Source: Cristatella mucedo
Taxonomy: Eukaryota; Bryozoa; Phylactolaemata; Cristatellidae
Assembly (NCBI GenBank): GCA_009760855.2
Contig: WPIO01000052.1
Span: 2,213,501-2,277,500, forward strand
DNA length: 64,000 nucleotides
Reading direction: 5' to 3'
The notes under the pieces were generated by a model. It ran no database searches. It was given only the letters and a program-made list of their open reading frames with translations, and was not told where the DNA came from. The stretch's first letter is position 1, and each line of letters starts with the position of its first letter. The position numbers were made by a program, and so were the translations under genes. Positions 22,401 to 32,211 of the stretch are shown in pieces.

Positions 22401-24387
22401 AACCGTAGCAGCTGGGAGTGCTTCCGCTATTCACGCTATAAATCCTCATCCGACACCGATAGATACACATATCGGGACAGCGAAGCTAATTAAACAGGGA
22501 GACATTTAACCGTCGTTGGACCTGCTACTGCGGGGCCGTGAAAAGGACGCGTCGACGCCATTTCGGGCCGACTACCATTGACCGGTAACGTGCTCAAAAT
22601 AAGGTTAGAAAGTAAATCTATTAGAGCTGCACTCTAAATATAGAACTTTATCGAGCTCGATCGCTATTTGAGCTCTATACGACCAAATTTGTAGTGCATT
22701 ACATTGCTGGCCAGCCCGAAAAGGCCAGCAGTCCACTTCCGGCGCTACCGAGTAAACTTGAATTTCAGTTACCGAGAACGCGAATGGGGAATCGCGCGAG
22801 ATTTAGTAGATATCCTACCGTTATTTGAGCTCCGTGCAACCTATTTATTATGGATCTCAACAGATTGAGGAAAATCTCCAGGCTCTCTAGACTGCAGACT
22901 CATGTTCACACTTTCATTCAACTACATCTTCTCTCCTACGGCTTACTCCAGCACATCCTTAAGGGCACACTCCTTCGATGCAACTTCTCTGGTGCTCGTA
23001 CTTGCAAATGCATGGACGGTATGCGGTCCATGCATTTGTGCAATCGCGTCGTGACTTCTTTAGCTTAGTATTTGCAAGTCTTCTGACTTCACGTAATCAG
23101 ATGCTCGAAGTTGGTGCTAATTTCTACAGTTAGGCTCGTCGGGCGTGAACTTTGCAACTACCGTTCAAGCAGCTCATGAAGATCTGCTGGCGCATGTCGT
23201 TCTGCTCATAATTAACGACTATAAACGTTATATAAGGTCACCAAGAGCATACAAAAATAACTTCAATGCAGGTCGGGAGGCTGGTGTCAGAGACTAAAAG
23301 CCAAGTACTGGGAGAGAGGGGCAGCCTTGTTGGAATCTGCTACCAAAGTCGGAGTATGTAGTGGTGGCGTACGACAGGCCGACTCCAAAAGGAGGCTGGC
23401 TTGCGAGTTTTCACTTGGGTGGCCAAGCCCTGCACAGGAGTTGCACGAAAGTGTGCATACGATTCGCTAGACAAATGAACGGCCAGCTGAAGCCGTCGTC
23501 GGTTTGGAATACCGCAGGTTTCTGTCTGCCGTCGAGTCGGCAGCTCCCAAGGAGAACGATAGTGTGTTCGTCACACACAGGCACGCAGATCAGAGGGCTG
23601 AGCTCGATAGGCCAGCGGTCGCGTAGCATGACTATGGCGGCCAGTGCCTGACCTGAACAGTCAGCTGACTGTCCAAGCAGACAGCTGCCCCGAGGTGTGC
23701 TGCTGAGGGAGGAGGCAGTCGATCAGACAGATGCTCGCTCGCTGCTCGAGTGGGCACCGAGTCAGCACGCACAGAGTCAGAGCGACGAACTCGTCGACTC
23801 AAGCTGCTCATTGGACAAGGGACACGGTGCAGCAGGCAGTGCCCGCGAGGCGCCTGAAGTCTTGGGGAGACGGCTCGAATGTCAGACCATACTATTTCAG
23901 TTTCGATATGTCAGATCAAAGTGCTCAGGGTTGTAGCACTTCCGGCCGTTTAACCTTCGAATGCAGAACATTGAGAGGATGAGAATATAGGCACCACATT
24001 GCGGCAGATGAGGTGCACGACGACAGCCAGCTGCCACGTCTTGTTTGCTCTGGTAGCCTCACATGGACTCAACGTGACCCCTGGATCCGAGAATAACTTG
24101 CTTGCACTAGAGGTGACCCTACTAACTAAACGAAGTATCCTAAGCAAACTAATCAATGAAGAGTACACGATCTTGAGTCCAGAAATAGGCACGTGAGTCG
24201 ATATTGACGATTCATCTCAAGTACTGATTCCATTTGAGCAAGGAAGCTGCCGCAGTGGTGATAAGCTCGTATAACTGATAATTGACAATTAGAGGGGGAG
24301 TTGACCCAAATAACAATATACCCGAAATGCTATTGATGGGGCTCGGTTATACTTGTTATATTCAACTGGCTTTCCCCGGAAACAAAT
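19493..24387. other. anonymous 4.9-kb region
   Basis: No recognisable exon or transposon. The part 20.8-22.5 kb is richer in CpG than its neighbours and has several open frames on both strands without homology I can see, including a minus-strand frame at 23629-23411 (RDRWPIELSPLICVPVCDEH...) with a possible 'gccatag' acceptor. The N-terminal exons of the propeller gene could lie here. A short perfect hairpin is at 23002-23043. Confidence 0.35.
23002..23043. other. short hairpin (16-bp arms, 8-nt loop)
   Basis: 'ttgcaaatgcatggac' is followed 8 nt later by its reverse complement 'gtccatgcatttgtgcaa' with a one-base bulge. It is too short for a typical microRNA precursor. Confidence 0.6.
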
Positions 24388-24540
24388 CGGTGGATTTAGC
24401 AGCCGTATATCGGCAGAAGAGCATTGCCTCTATATTTGCTTGTAGTTGGCAATAAGGAACCACCCAATAGTAGGGTTCCAATCCACGACCTTGGGATCGT
24501 GAAGAGCAGGCACCTTACCTCATGGGCTATCACGGCCCAG
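24388..24540 (-). mobile_element. SINE-A copy
   Basis: Reverse-strand SINE-A with head complement 'ttaacctcatgggctatcacgg' region, B-box complement 'ggttccaatccacgac', body 'gttggcaataaggaacc' and tail 'cggcagaagagcattgcc'. Confidence 0.85.
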
Positions 24541-24844
24541 AACACCATTTATTGTACCTAGGTCAATTTTCCTACTCGATGTGTTTGCTTCGGGTGCTGA
24601 CAGTCCGAAAGGAACTCGAATGACCTATAGGAGAGCACGACCTACTGGGCTATTTTCTCACGTAAATAATGCACACAACCTCAATGCAGCTGAAATGACA
24701 GCCACAGTGCAAGAATACATCCACTGGCCCATCTCATTCTTAATGGCTTGACTAGTTACTGTAACCTATTCTAGAACCAAACTGCCTATTTGTAGGAGTG
24801 CTTTTTACACACTATCTGATCACAGAGCTCATTGACCGCGATAA

Positions 24845-24995
24845 TCCAGGAAGTAAGATGCTTGCTCTTTACGACCCGAGGTCGCACGTTCGAATCTTGC
24901 AGTTGGGCGATCCTTTATGGCCAACCGCAAATGGTGGTGCTAGCCGATAAGGCTCTTCTGACGCTTTACAAATGAGGCTGTTAACTCATTTAAGA
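24845..24995 (+). mobile_element. SINE-A copy
   Basis: Forward SINE-A: 'gacccgaggtcgcacgttcg' B-box region, body 'gatccttta...' with 'gtggtgctagccgataaggc', and tail 'tacaaatgaggctgttaac'. It is in opposite orientation to the copy 300 bp to its left. Confidence 0.85.
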
Positions 24996-25590
24996 TCTCT
25001 TTATTTTGCCGATCAGCTTTATTGCTTGAGAAACTTGATTTTTAAATGGCAGAGAGACAATTACTACGTTGCTTCCTGTCGGTGAGAAGAGTCCTGTAGC
25101 TAACTACTTGAGGCACATGCAAGTACCAGCAGCAATCTCTGCACAGCTAGCTTCACTCACGTTCGGAAACCACGTGGTCACCAAGCAGCAAGGGTATGGC
25201 CGTTTGGTGCTTGACTCAGTGACCGGGGAATTTTGCAAGGAGTGCAGTTGGGCTGAGGCTGTCGTTCTGAGGTCAGGCGTGGCGACTAGCTTCTTTTAAT
25301 CACAACCGCAGGCAAAGCCGAGTTGAACCACTTTGTACTAAAGCAACCGTGATACCAGCAACAGTGACAATGTGTTTAGCTTGGTACTTAATGACTACAG
25401 CAATTGGGCGCTCGTTTGGCACTGTCTTTTCAGAACAATGATTAGACGATTCAATGGGCTGAATTGGACACTCTATGTCATGTGACCTGCAGGGGTATGA
25501 CTAATGTATAAATGCCTACCTACTGACACATCATTTTAAGCATAACAATACCAAAATAACCTAATGCCCATAATCCACGACCATGCAGGT
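24996..25590. other. no recognised feature; one 76-codon open frame
   Basis: A plus-strand frame at 25069-25299 (GEKSPVANYLRHMQ ... YGRLVLDSVTGEF) is open but unrecognised. I see no donor or acceptor that makes it an exon. Confidence 0.3.
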
Positions 25591-25766
25591 ACAGTCGACT
25601 CTGCTTATAAGAACAAGCTCGGGACGGCAAATAGACATGCTTATATGTCAATTACTCCCGAGACTAATAATGCTTAACACTTGACAGAAAATCTGGGATG
25701 CAGAAACTGCTATTCTTATAGGCAGACTATTCCTATATTCTTATGTGCAGAGTCGACTATACCTAA
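25591..25766. mobile_element. pogo/Tigger-type MITE
   Basis: About 175 bp between TA dinucleotides. Left end 'cagtcgactctgcttataag', right end reverse-complement 'tagtcgactctgcacataag'. Ends of the form CAGTCGACTC...TATAA are typical of pogo/Tigger elements of the Tc1/mariner superfamily. There is no coding capacity, so it is a non-autonomous miniature element. Confidence 0.75.
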
Positions 25767-25970
25767 ATGTCTCCTTCGGAGTGAACGATGCAAGAAAGCC
25801 AATGGCACTGCTAAAGCCCTAGGGTTTGCTGGGAAGCACAAGCACCAAGCAAACAACATGCTCACACATGACTAAGCTGGGTTATAAAGCAACAAAGCCA
25901 GCCGACACAATGCATGCTCCACAAAACGAACAAGCAGCACAAGCAAAAAGCAAACCATGCCTAGAAACAA

Positions 25971-25976
25971 TTTATT
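25971..25976 (-). promoter_or_regulatory. poly(A) signal AATAAA for calmodulin (distal last exon)
   Basis: AATAAA on the minus strand about 205 nt after the TAA stop of the distal calmodulin last exon. It is the first canonical signal after that stop. Confidence 0.6.
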
Positions 25977-26181
25977 ACCAACTAGTCTAGAAAGGCTAGC
26001 GACCTTGAAGGCTGGCACACAGGTCGCTGCATATTAATCACAATACTTGGCAGTCCACCTCGAGTGGGTGGTCCACAAGTACAGCAGCAGCAGGCATGTA
26101 CACAAAGACTGCTGCTGAGCCACGCATAAAAAACGCACATAAAAAGTAACGAATTTTGAATGAAGACCAGGGACCGGACGA

Positions 26182-26210
26182 TTATTTGCTCGTCATCATC
26201 GTCACAAACT
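26182..26210 (-). CDS. CaM: calmodulin last exon, distal form (5a, ...EFVTMMTSK)
   Basis: 29 coding nucleotides after acceptor 'gtcttgtgtcattttag'. The first two bases (AG) complete Glu140 begun by the last G of exon 4, followed by FVTMMTSK and TAA. This is the standard invertebrate calmodulin C-terminus. A canonical AATAAA follows ~205 nt downstream. It lies 1.5 kb beyond exon 4, downstream of the alternative exon 5b. Confidence 0.93.
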
Positions 26211-28906
26211 CTAAAATGACACAAGACGACAACGGCTAAGCAGGTCTGCAGCTCGGCATGCGGTCGGTTGCACTAATAGCAGCAGCAGCAGCACAGCCAG
26301 GCAGCCTGCAGGGTTCGACGAGCAACGGCCAGCAAAGCACATCAACAGCCCATGCAGGATGGATGGCGTGGAGGAGGATCGAGCCTCAGCCGACAACAAA
26401 TAAGCACTCAGAGAGAAACGACATGCTGTTTCCTGCTCGGCCAAACCTTGCCACCCCCTCCACTATCCCCCAGCAGCCGTGTTTGTGCAGACTAATAATG
26501 CTGTACCACACAAGGGCAGGTAGAAAAATGCTCGCAGCGCCGAGTAGAAAATCCCTCCAGGCCGGTGCAGCGCGCTTAGGAAAACACGGCCTGAAAGGCA
26601 GCGAGGATTTATATAATGGTCCATCGCAGGCTGCGACGGCAACGACAATACAATCATCGCCACCCGTTGGGGCGCTGCCCAACGCCAGCTGACTGGCAGA
26701 GCAGCTCACACGACAGATAGCATGACCCAACAAGTGACAAAAGCTAGAGCTCTCTCTCTCTCTCCTGACATACATCGACACGAGGGCGACCAGATTGCCC
26801 GTCTCTTTGCACGCACGGTCCCGTGCAAGAAGGAGCGAGAGCAAGCCGCACGGCACGCGCTGCGCCGGCTGGCAGTGCCGTCGACACGTCACGCTGACAT
26901 GTGCACTATCGGCAAACGAGCTATTTGCTCATCATCATAGAGACAAATTCTACAAACAGAAAGAGAGGCCTCTCGCTGCTTTGCAGAGGCTCTCGGGCGA
27001 AACGCAATCATCTGCGAAGACCAGACAGAAGATCCGTGCTGATCGGTAGCCCGATCTGCAGAGTGGTGGGCGGGCGACGGCAACAAGAAACCTGGCAGTG
27101 GCTGCTCTTCGACAATGTTGTCTCCGCAAATGTAGGACGTACAGAGAAAAGGCAGCCACCTCACTCGCTGGCGGGGGGGGGGGGGGGGGGGGGCCGAGGG
27201 GCGTACCAGACCACGGCATTGGCAAGTGGCCAATGGGACAATCGCCCAGTGGATGGAGGAGGCACAGTTGGAGGCATCAAGACGACTTATAAGGCAAGAG
27301 AACGACAGCAAGAGTCGAACCAATGCAAGCCGGATATTTTGAAAAGTGCGCATCGAATGAATCGTCTCTACCGATCGATGCGAGATGGAGCCATTTTCGG
27401 CTCTTACTTCGAGCACATCACAGCACAGAATGCCAAAAGCAGAAGGGAGCACAGTCCGGGTAGAAAGTGGCAACGACAGACAGTCGCTCGATTAAGTGGG
27501 AGCAAGCATTTGTCTCGTGTGCAGATGTGATGATCACACTTCGTAGTACTCATTCTTGTGATTCAGTCACAGAACCAGGTAGCAGAGCCACAGCGAATAG
27601 GAAGCAGGCGAACCACACAGTGACTCGTGAGGCGCCACGCAATCAATAGATTCACTGCCAGGCTGCGCTCAAGGAACAACTGCAAACAGCACAGGCTCGG
27701 GCGGCGTTCTTGCACGTCTGCAGCACGCACCTTCGTAATTGACCTGACCGTCGCCGTCGATGTCAGCCTCGCGAATCATCTCGTCCACCTCCTCGTCAGT
27801 GAGCTTCTCTCCGAGGTTGGTCATGACGTGGCGCAGCTCGGCAGCACTAATGAAACCGTTGCCGTCCTTGTCAAATACGCGGAATGCCTCTCGAATCTCT
27901 TCTTCGCTGTCCGTGTCTTTCATTTTTCTGGCCATCATGGTGAGAAACTCGGGAAAGTCAATCGTGCCGTTGCCTGACAAAGCGAGCGACAGTGGAAGGC
28001 TCTTTACAGAGCTTCTGCAGCGAGACGAAGCAGCACGAAGCAGCGGCAGCCTAGCCTTCGGCGAGGAACACAGCCGAGCTGGGGGGGGGGGCAGGCGGGC
28101 GAGCGGCTGAAAGCTGGAGCACCGCTGACCGTCGGCGTCCACTTCGTTGATCATGTCCTGGAGCTCGGCTTCGGTGGGATTCTGCCCTAACGACCGCATG
28201 ACAGTTCCCAGCTCCTTGGTCGTAATGGTGCCGTCGCCGTCCTTGTCGAAGAGCGAGAACGCCTCCTTGAACTCTGCCGGTTCGGGAAAAAGTGCCGCAG
28301 CGCTCGCCAATCACGGCCAACGACTGGCGACAGACCGACCGACCGACCGCGAGTAAATCGATAATCGGGATAGGTCGAACGCGCTCGGCGGGCCGGCCGG
28401 AGAGCGAACTGCCAAGATACCGGATACGCCGGCCCGACCCCAGTGGCCCGCCGCCGACTCAGCACTGCTAGACTTGGCGGCGAGGCGCGCGGGCTAGCCG
28501 GTCGCCTGGCTGCTAAGCGACAGCCACAGAGCGGCGGCAGTACAAATAGTGATAAGGTATTTCCTGGTTGGAGCGGTTGCAACGCGGAACTCAAAAGGGC
28601 ATTGAGACCAAAACACAACGCATCGGCACTCGCCGCGGGCTAGAGATAACGGTCAGCACAGCTTGAGCTGGTCGAAGGCCCTTTCCTAGAGAGCCAGCCG
28701 AGAGCCGACAGGACTCGCCGACTTCTTACCTGCTATCTGCTCCTCGGTCAGTTGGTCGGCCTGGAAAAAAAGGGACCTTACGCACGGGCCGATGCTTAAA
28801 GCGCACAGTAAGGGAGGCATATCGTCATGCCGACGAATCAACAGTGCTTGTACAACTTATCCGAATCCTGAACAGGTCACGGATGGCATGGCGGTACGCT
28901 TACCAT
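26182..28906 (-). CDS. CaM: calmodulin gene (whole locus, exons joined)
   Basis: EF-hand Ca2+ sensor that binds four calcium ions and activates kinases, phosphatases and channels. Exons 2 (28760-28730), 3 (28273-28130), 4 (27973-27731) and a last exon (26210-26182, or alternatively 26949-26921) plus an ATG-only first exon give 450 nt, i.e. the universal 149 codons plus stop. All four Ca2+-binding loops are intact ([48 protein letters not shown]). Phe at the Tyr99 position and the ending MMTSK are the invertebrate form. Intron positions (after ATG, within Glu11, after DADG, within Glu140) follow the usual metazoan plan. The odd feature is two in-phase last exons, which predict two proteins differing at residues 143 and 146. 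A CpG-rich block lies upstream. Confidence 0.95.
26921..26949 (-). CDS. CaM: calmodulin last exon, proximal form (5b, ...EFVSMMMSK)
   Basis: 29 coding nucleotides after an excellent acceptor ('ctctctttctgtttgtag'). AA completes Glu140 (G/AA), followed by FVSMMMSK and TAG. It matches exon 5a at 23 of 29 positions. Of the six differences four are silent (Glu codon, Val codon, stop codon, and one of the two bases within the Thr-to-Ser codon change), and two residues change: Thr143 to Ser and Thr146 to Met. The calcium-ligand Glu140 and the target-binding Met144/Met145 are kept, and a third consecutive Met is added. It is nearer to exon 4 than 5a. No AATAAA follows before 5a, only a TATAAA variant at 26613-26608, so how its transcript ends is unclear. 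It could be an alternative last exon, a cassette, or a fading duplicate. Confidence 0.75.
27173..27193. repeat. poly-G tract (21) in calmodulin intron 4
   Basis: 21 consecutive G on the plus strand, so the calmodulin transcript has C21 about 225 nt upstream of the exon 5b acceptor. Confidence 0.9.
27731..27973 (-). CDS. CaM: calmodulin exon 4 (EF2 second half to EF4)
   Basis: 243 nt, acceptor 'gctcgctttgtcag', donor 'gtgcgtgctg'. It encodes residues from [10 protein letters not shown] through [54 protein letters not shown] and [14 protein letters not shown], ending with the first base of Glu140. It carries the rest of EF-hand 2, the central helix, EF-hand 3 and the EF-hand 4 loop, with every Ca2+ ligand conserved. 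It starts and ends in phase 1, matching exons 3 and 5a/5b. Confidence 0.97.
28130..28273 (-). CDS. CaM: calmodulin exon 3 (EF1 and start of EF2)
   Basis: 144 nt, the canonical length of this exon in animals. Acceptor 'cccgaaccggcag', donor 'gtcagcgg'. It encodes [40 protein letters not shown] and MINEVDADG, with both borders in phase 1. The first EF-hand loop is complete, and the second is split after DADG by the next intron. The following intron carries a G11 run at about 28081-28091. Confidence 0.97.
28730..28760 (-). CDS. CaM: calmodulin exon 2 ([10 protein letters not shown])
   Basis: 31-nt mini-exon between acceptor 'ctttttttccag' and donor 'gtaagaagt'. It encodes [10 protein letters not shown] plus the first base of Glu11. 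The initiator Met is in a separate upstream exon, as in most animal calmodulin genes. Confidence 0.95.
28904..28906 (-). CDS. CaM: calmodulin exon 1, candidate start codon (ATG/gtaagc)
   Basis: On the minus strand 'gaagaaatcagcaATG' is followed directly by the strong donor 'gtaagcg', giving the expected ATG-only coding exon in phase 0 with G at -3. The intron to exon 2 would be ~140 nt. A second candidate is ATG at 29377-29375 followed by 'gtgggtgag' inside the CpG-rich block. That one has a competing ATG 7 nt upstream. The choice cannot be settled from sequence alone. Confidence 0.45.
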
Positions 28907-29039
28907 TGCTGATTTCTTCACACCCGAAGCACGTCTCCAAATGCTTAGTTCTAGGCGGAAGCACCCTGACGCCGATACCTGTGTATCACTACGCGGCTTC
29001 CGCCGCTCACAGATTATGTGCACGCTTGATAGTGTAAAA

Positions 29040-29140
29040 AAGAATAAAAAAGAATTGTATTATTGCACATTTATGATTTTTAGCTCTATAAATTTGTAAA
29101 ATATGCAATTATTACTCTATTAATTCTTAAAACTGCGAGA
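29040..29140. other. AT-rich spacer between calmodulin and the CpG-rich block
   Basis: About 100 bp of strongly AT-rich sequence contrasting sharply with the GC-rich DNA that starts at ~29150. Confidence 0.6.
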
Positions 29141-29149
29141 GGCCCTGGT

Positions 29150-30300
29150 ATCTCATCTCCGCCGCGGAAGGAAACTGCGGGGACTAGGCGCCGAGCGTTG
29201 CCATTGGACGCTAGGACACCGCAATGCGGCTAGCTTGCCGCGCTCGTTGACGCTCGCACTGGCGGCCTCTCCGGGACGCCCTATGGGGAATGGAGGTGGG
29301 GGAGACACGCCAGCTGCCGCCGCCGCTGGCAGGCCGTTCTTGCTCGGTGCGCGCACCGAGCTCCTCTCACCCACCATGCGGCATCGACGCACCGACGCCA
29401 ACCCGCCCCCCGACCGCCCCCCTCACGCGCCTGCGGGCGCTCGCGACCGAGTCGTCTTAGGGGCGACAAGAGCTGCGCGAGGCCTCCGAAGCCGCCGCCG
29501 ACGAGCGGTTTTCCCACCCCGAAGCGCACTTTCCTCGGGTTCGCGCCTGACGGATGCTAGCTATGACACGATGGCGACGTCGCGCTGCCGATCGAGATCG
29601 CTCAGAGCGCGCGCTCTCGCGTCGTCGGGCTCGCGGCCGGCCGAAGCGGCTAGCGACGTCTGTCCGGCAGATGGGGGGGGGGTGCAGCCCACCCACCCCT
29701 GATCGAAGGCTCAGGTAGGTCGCCGCCGTCCCCTCCCCGGCCGCCGCCGTTGCGCAGAACGAACGCACCGGCTGGCCACCGCTGACTCGAGCGCCGGCGG
29801 TTGGTTGGCGGCGGTTCGCGCGTCGTTCGCAAAGGCCTCAAACGATCGGTGCGCTGACGGCGGATTTCCGGCCGGCCAGTCGCCGGCCGTCGAGCGCGCC
29901 CGCCAGGCGCGCATCTGCGCGGGATCGTCAAGAGCTACGCGGCGAGTCGCGCCGGTCCAACAAAGGCGCGTCCGAGCGTCTCGGCGCTGCGTTCGGCTAC
30001 ATTGTGCGCGCCAAGCGCAGCGGCACTCGCACCGACTCCACCCCACCCCGCCTCCTGCATCCTCTTCTCGTGCGCGCGCTCTCCCCGAAGCCGCAGGACG
30101 GCGCGCCGAAGCCGCTTCGGCCCTCGTCGCGGTGCGCCGAGAAGCATCGAACTCCGGCGCCAGCTGCTGCTGCTGCCCAACGCGCTCCGTTCGTGCGACA
30201 CATGCAGACGAGCTCAGTCGTCATGGCGGTCAGCAAACGATGCGGCTGGCGCGAGCGGCTCAAATTTCAGCAGTCACGATTCGAGCGGCAGCACGCCGCC
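29150..30300. promoter_or_regulatory. CpG-rich block, likely promoter region upstream of calmodulin
   Basis: About 1.15 kb very rich in G+C and CpG, directly upstream (in the minus-strand sense) of calmodulin. Long open frames on all strands here are a by-product of composition. It fits a TATA-less promoter/5'UTR of a housekeeping gene. I see no confident TATA box or initiator. Confidence 0.5.
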
Positions 30301-30304
30301 GAAA

Positions 30305-31712
30305 CGGGTCTCCTCCGTGCGTGTAACCGATAACATCGTGTGCAGCAACGATGGCGGGAATGTCGCTTCGCTATCGCTGCTGGATCTATCGGCTGCCGTC
30401 GGCACTACTGATTACGATATTCTACTCGAACGATTCGCCACAACGATCGGTCTGGCAGACGAGGCGCTAGCACGGTTTAAATCGAACTTGACCGATCGCG
30501 TTCAATCGGCGTCGTATGGGGGTCAGGTCTCCTCTACCAGACCGATCGCCTGTGGAATCGCTCAAGTGTCCGTCCTCGGGCCATTTCTGTTCTCCATTGG
30601 CACTCAACCGCTGGGGAAAGTGAATCGGGTCCATTGAATTTGGTATCACTTTTATGCTGACGATAATCAGCTGTATTTGTCATTTAAACAGTCGGCCTCT
30701 GCTTCAGCGACTGATAAACTCAATGCTTGCCTTACAGACATTCAATCATTGATGTCGGCAAATTTCTTTAAACTAAACGACGATAAAACGAAACTTCCAC
30801 TCATAGAACACCCCAAGCCTGTGGCTGGACCGGAAGGCTTTGCTCCTTTAATAGGGGATGTCGTCGTGGGACCGTCACCTCATGCTCACAATTATCCTGT
30901 CCTCTTTAACAGCCGCCTGCAGTGTGAATGTTTCATTAAGAAGACTACCTTCACAGCATCCAGCCATCACATCCAGTTCCCCTCGAAGATTGACAACCGT
31001 CTACCGCGGTGGCTTGCAAACAATTTAAGTAGCTCCCCGGTTCTGTATCGGCTAGATTTTTGTAATTCTATTTTGCCTGGGCTACAGAAAATAACACCAT
31101 TAGACCACTGCAGCTAACGATGAATATGGCTGCAAGACTAGTTTAAAAAAATGCCAGTGGGTTCGATCATGTGTCTCCTTTACTGACAGAATTTGGATGG
31201 CAGCCGGTCGATCAACGGATGCAGAGCAAAGTTCTTTCGCTAACCCACAAGGCCAAGGCCACGGCCTGACTCCTTCGTACCTAGCTGATCTGCTGCACCC
31301 GTTTCAGCCTCCTCGTGCCCTCAGGTCCTATTTGGACAATAAATTAGCCGTACCGTTCCCCCCCCGCTCCATGACCGTTGACGACAGAAGCCTTTGGTCT
31401 GCAGGTCCTATACTGTTGAAGTCGCTTCCACAATTATTACGCAACGACACTGACTCGCCTGCTGCCGACCGTGGCACATCTTTTTCTGCCATCCTGAGCT
31501 GCTACTTCCGTGCTACTCCCCACCGAAACTGCTCTCCTGACTCAGCTATGCTTGTCACTTTCTCTCTGTTGCGTGAGATGAAGTTCCTGGGCTACCGAAT
31601 GCGTACCGAAAGCCGCTTGGGCTTCGAGCGCTCTGCGAAGCACCCACACAGTCTTTGTGGCTGTGTGGAGTTACAGAAGGAGATACATGCATTACACTGC
31701 ATTATTCGTTAG
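30305..31712 (+). mobile_element. LINE F2 copy, 5'-truncated
   Basis: Starts within RT (LLDLSAAVGTTDYDILLERF at ~30375), continues through LTDRVQSASYGGQ, the YADD-box region degraded to 'tatgctgacgataatcagct' (~30653), FFKLNDDKTKL and the C-terminal region, to the F2 tail ending in ACATT-type repeats (~31700). Several frames are broken. The 5' part, next to the CpG-rich block, keeps noticeably more CpG than the matching F2 copy at 45 kb. Confidence 0.9.
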
Positions 31713-31799
31713 CGAGTCGCTCTGAGATCTGGATAAGAGCGAGTGCGGCGGCGGCGGCGGCGGGTGAGAGGACTGTAACGAGCGAGAGCTTGAAGCTAT

Positions 31800-31936
31800 C
31801 GCCAGCGTACCGCTCTCTCAGAAAGATGGTGAACCAACGTTTGGCGACGAATGGCAGCCTCGTGTACGTCATCGGACGGGAAAGCACTCTCCAGCTGACC
31901 CACCTCAACAGCATCAAGGTCATTGTCAAGGTCTAA
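31800..31936 (+). CDS. possible first coding exon (unrecognised)
   Basis: An ATG in good context (agaaagATGg, 31825) opens MVNQRLATNGSLVYVIGRES then TLQLTHLNSIKVIVK before a weak donor-like 'gtctaa'. It follows a GCG-repeat-rich leader. The residue pattern looks like real protein, but I do not recognise the family, and the antisense frame is also open. Low confidence. Confidence 0.25.
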
Positions 31937-32211
31937 TCTTGGCGTACGTTCCGACCGCGGCACCCTTACGAACAGAGCTTTGTGCTGCTAATTTCGAATG
32001 ACGCACTAAAAGATACAACTGTGAGCTCGAATAGACAGCCTTGATAAAAGAACACAATCCTTTTCTTACAGTAACTTGAGCTTAATTTTTTAGATTACTG
32101 CTGAGAGCAGTGAGTGCCGCCATGTTTTGGCCCAGAGGCAAGTTGCTCGCCTTTAACTTCCAAGAGGTCCTGGGCTCTGTGCTTGATTGTTTGTTGAGTA
32201 CCGCCGCACTG

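Noticed and set aside
23411-23645. Minus-strand exon of the propeller gene (RDRWPIELSPLICVPV...)
   Set aside because: Plausible-looking residues but no firm donor/acceptor pair and no phase link to exon A.
27510-27550. A third calmodulin-like terminal exon suggested by 'tacgaagtgtgatcatcac' on the minus strand
   Set aside because: The resemblance is to the end of exon 4 only. No F-V-x-M-M-x-S-K frame or acceptor follows.
27669-28310. 213-codon minus-strand frame containing calmodulin sequence
   Set aside because: It reads through introns 3 and 4. The spliced exons explain the conserved parts, and the extra residues are intron translation.
29235-30640. Several 100-211 codon open frames on both strands
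   Set aside because: All lie in the CpG-rich block, are Arg/Ala/Pro-rich, overlap each other and show no domain. The last part overlaps an F2 LINE.
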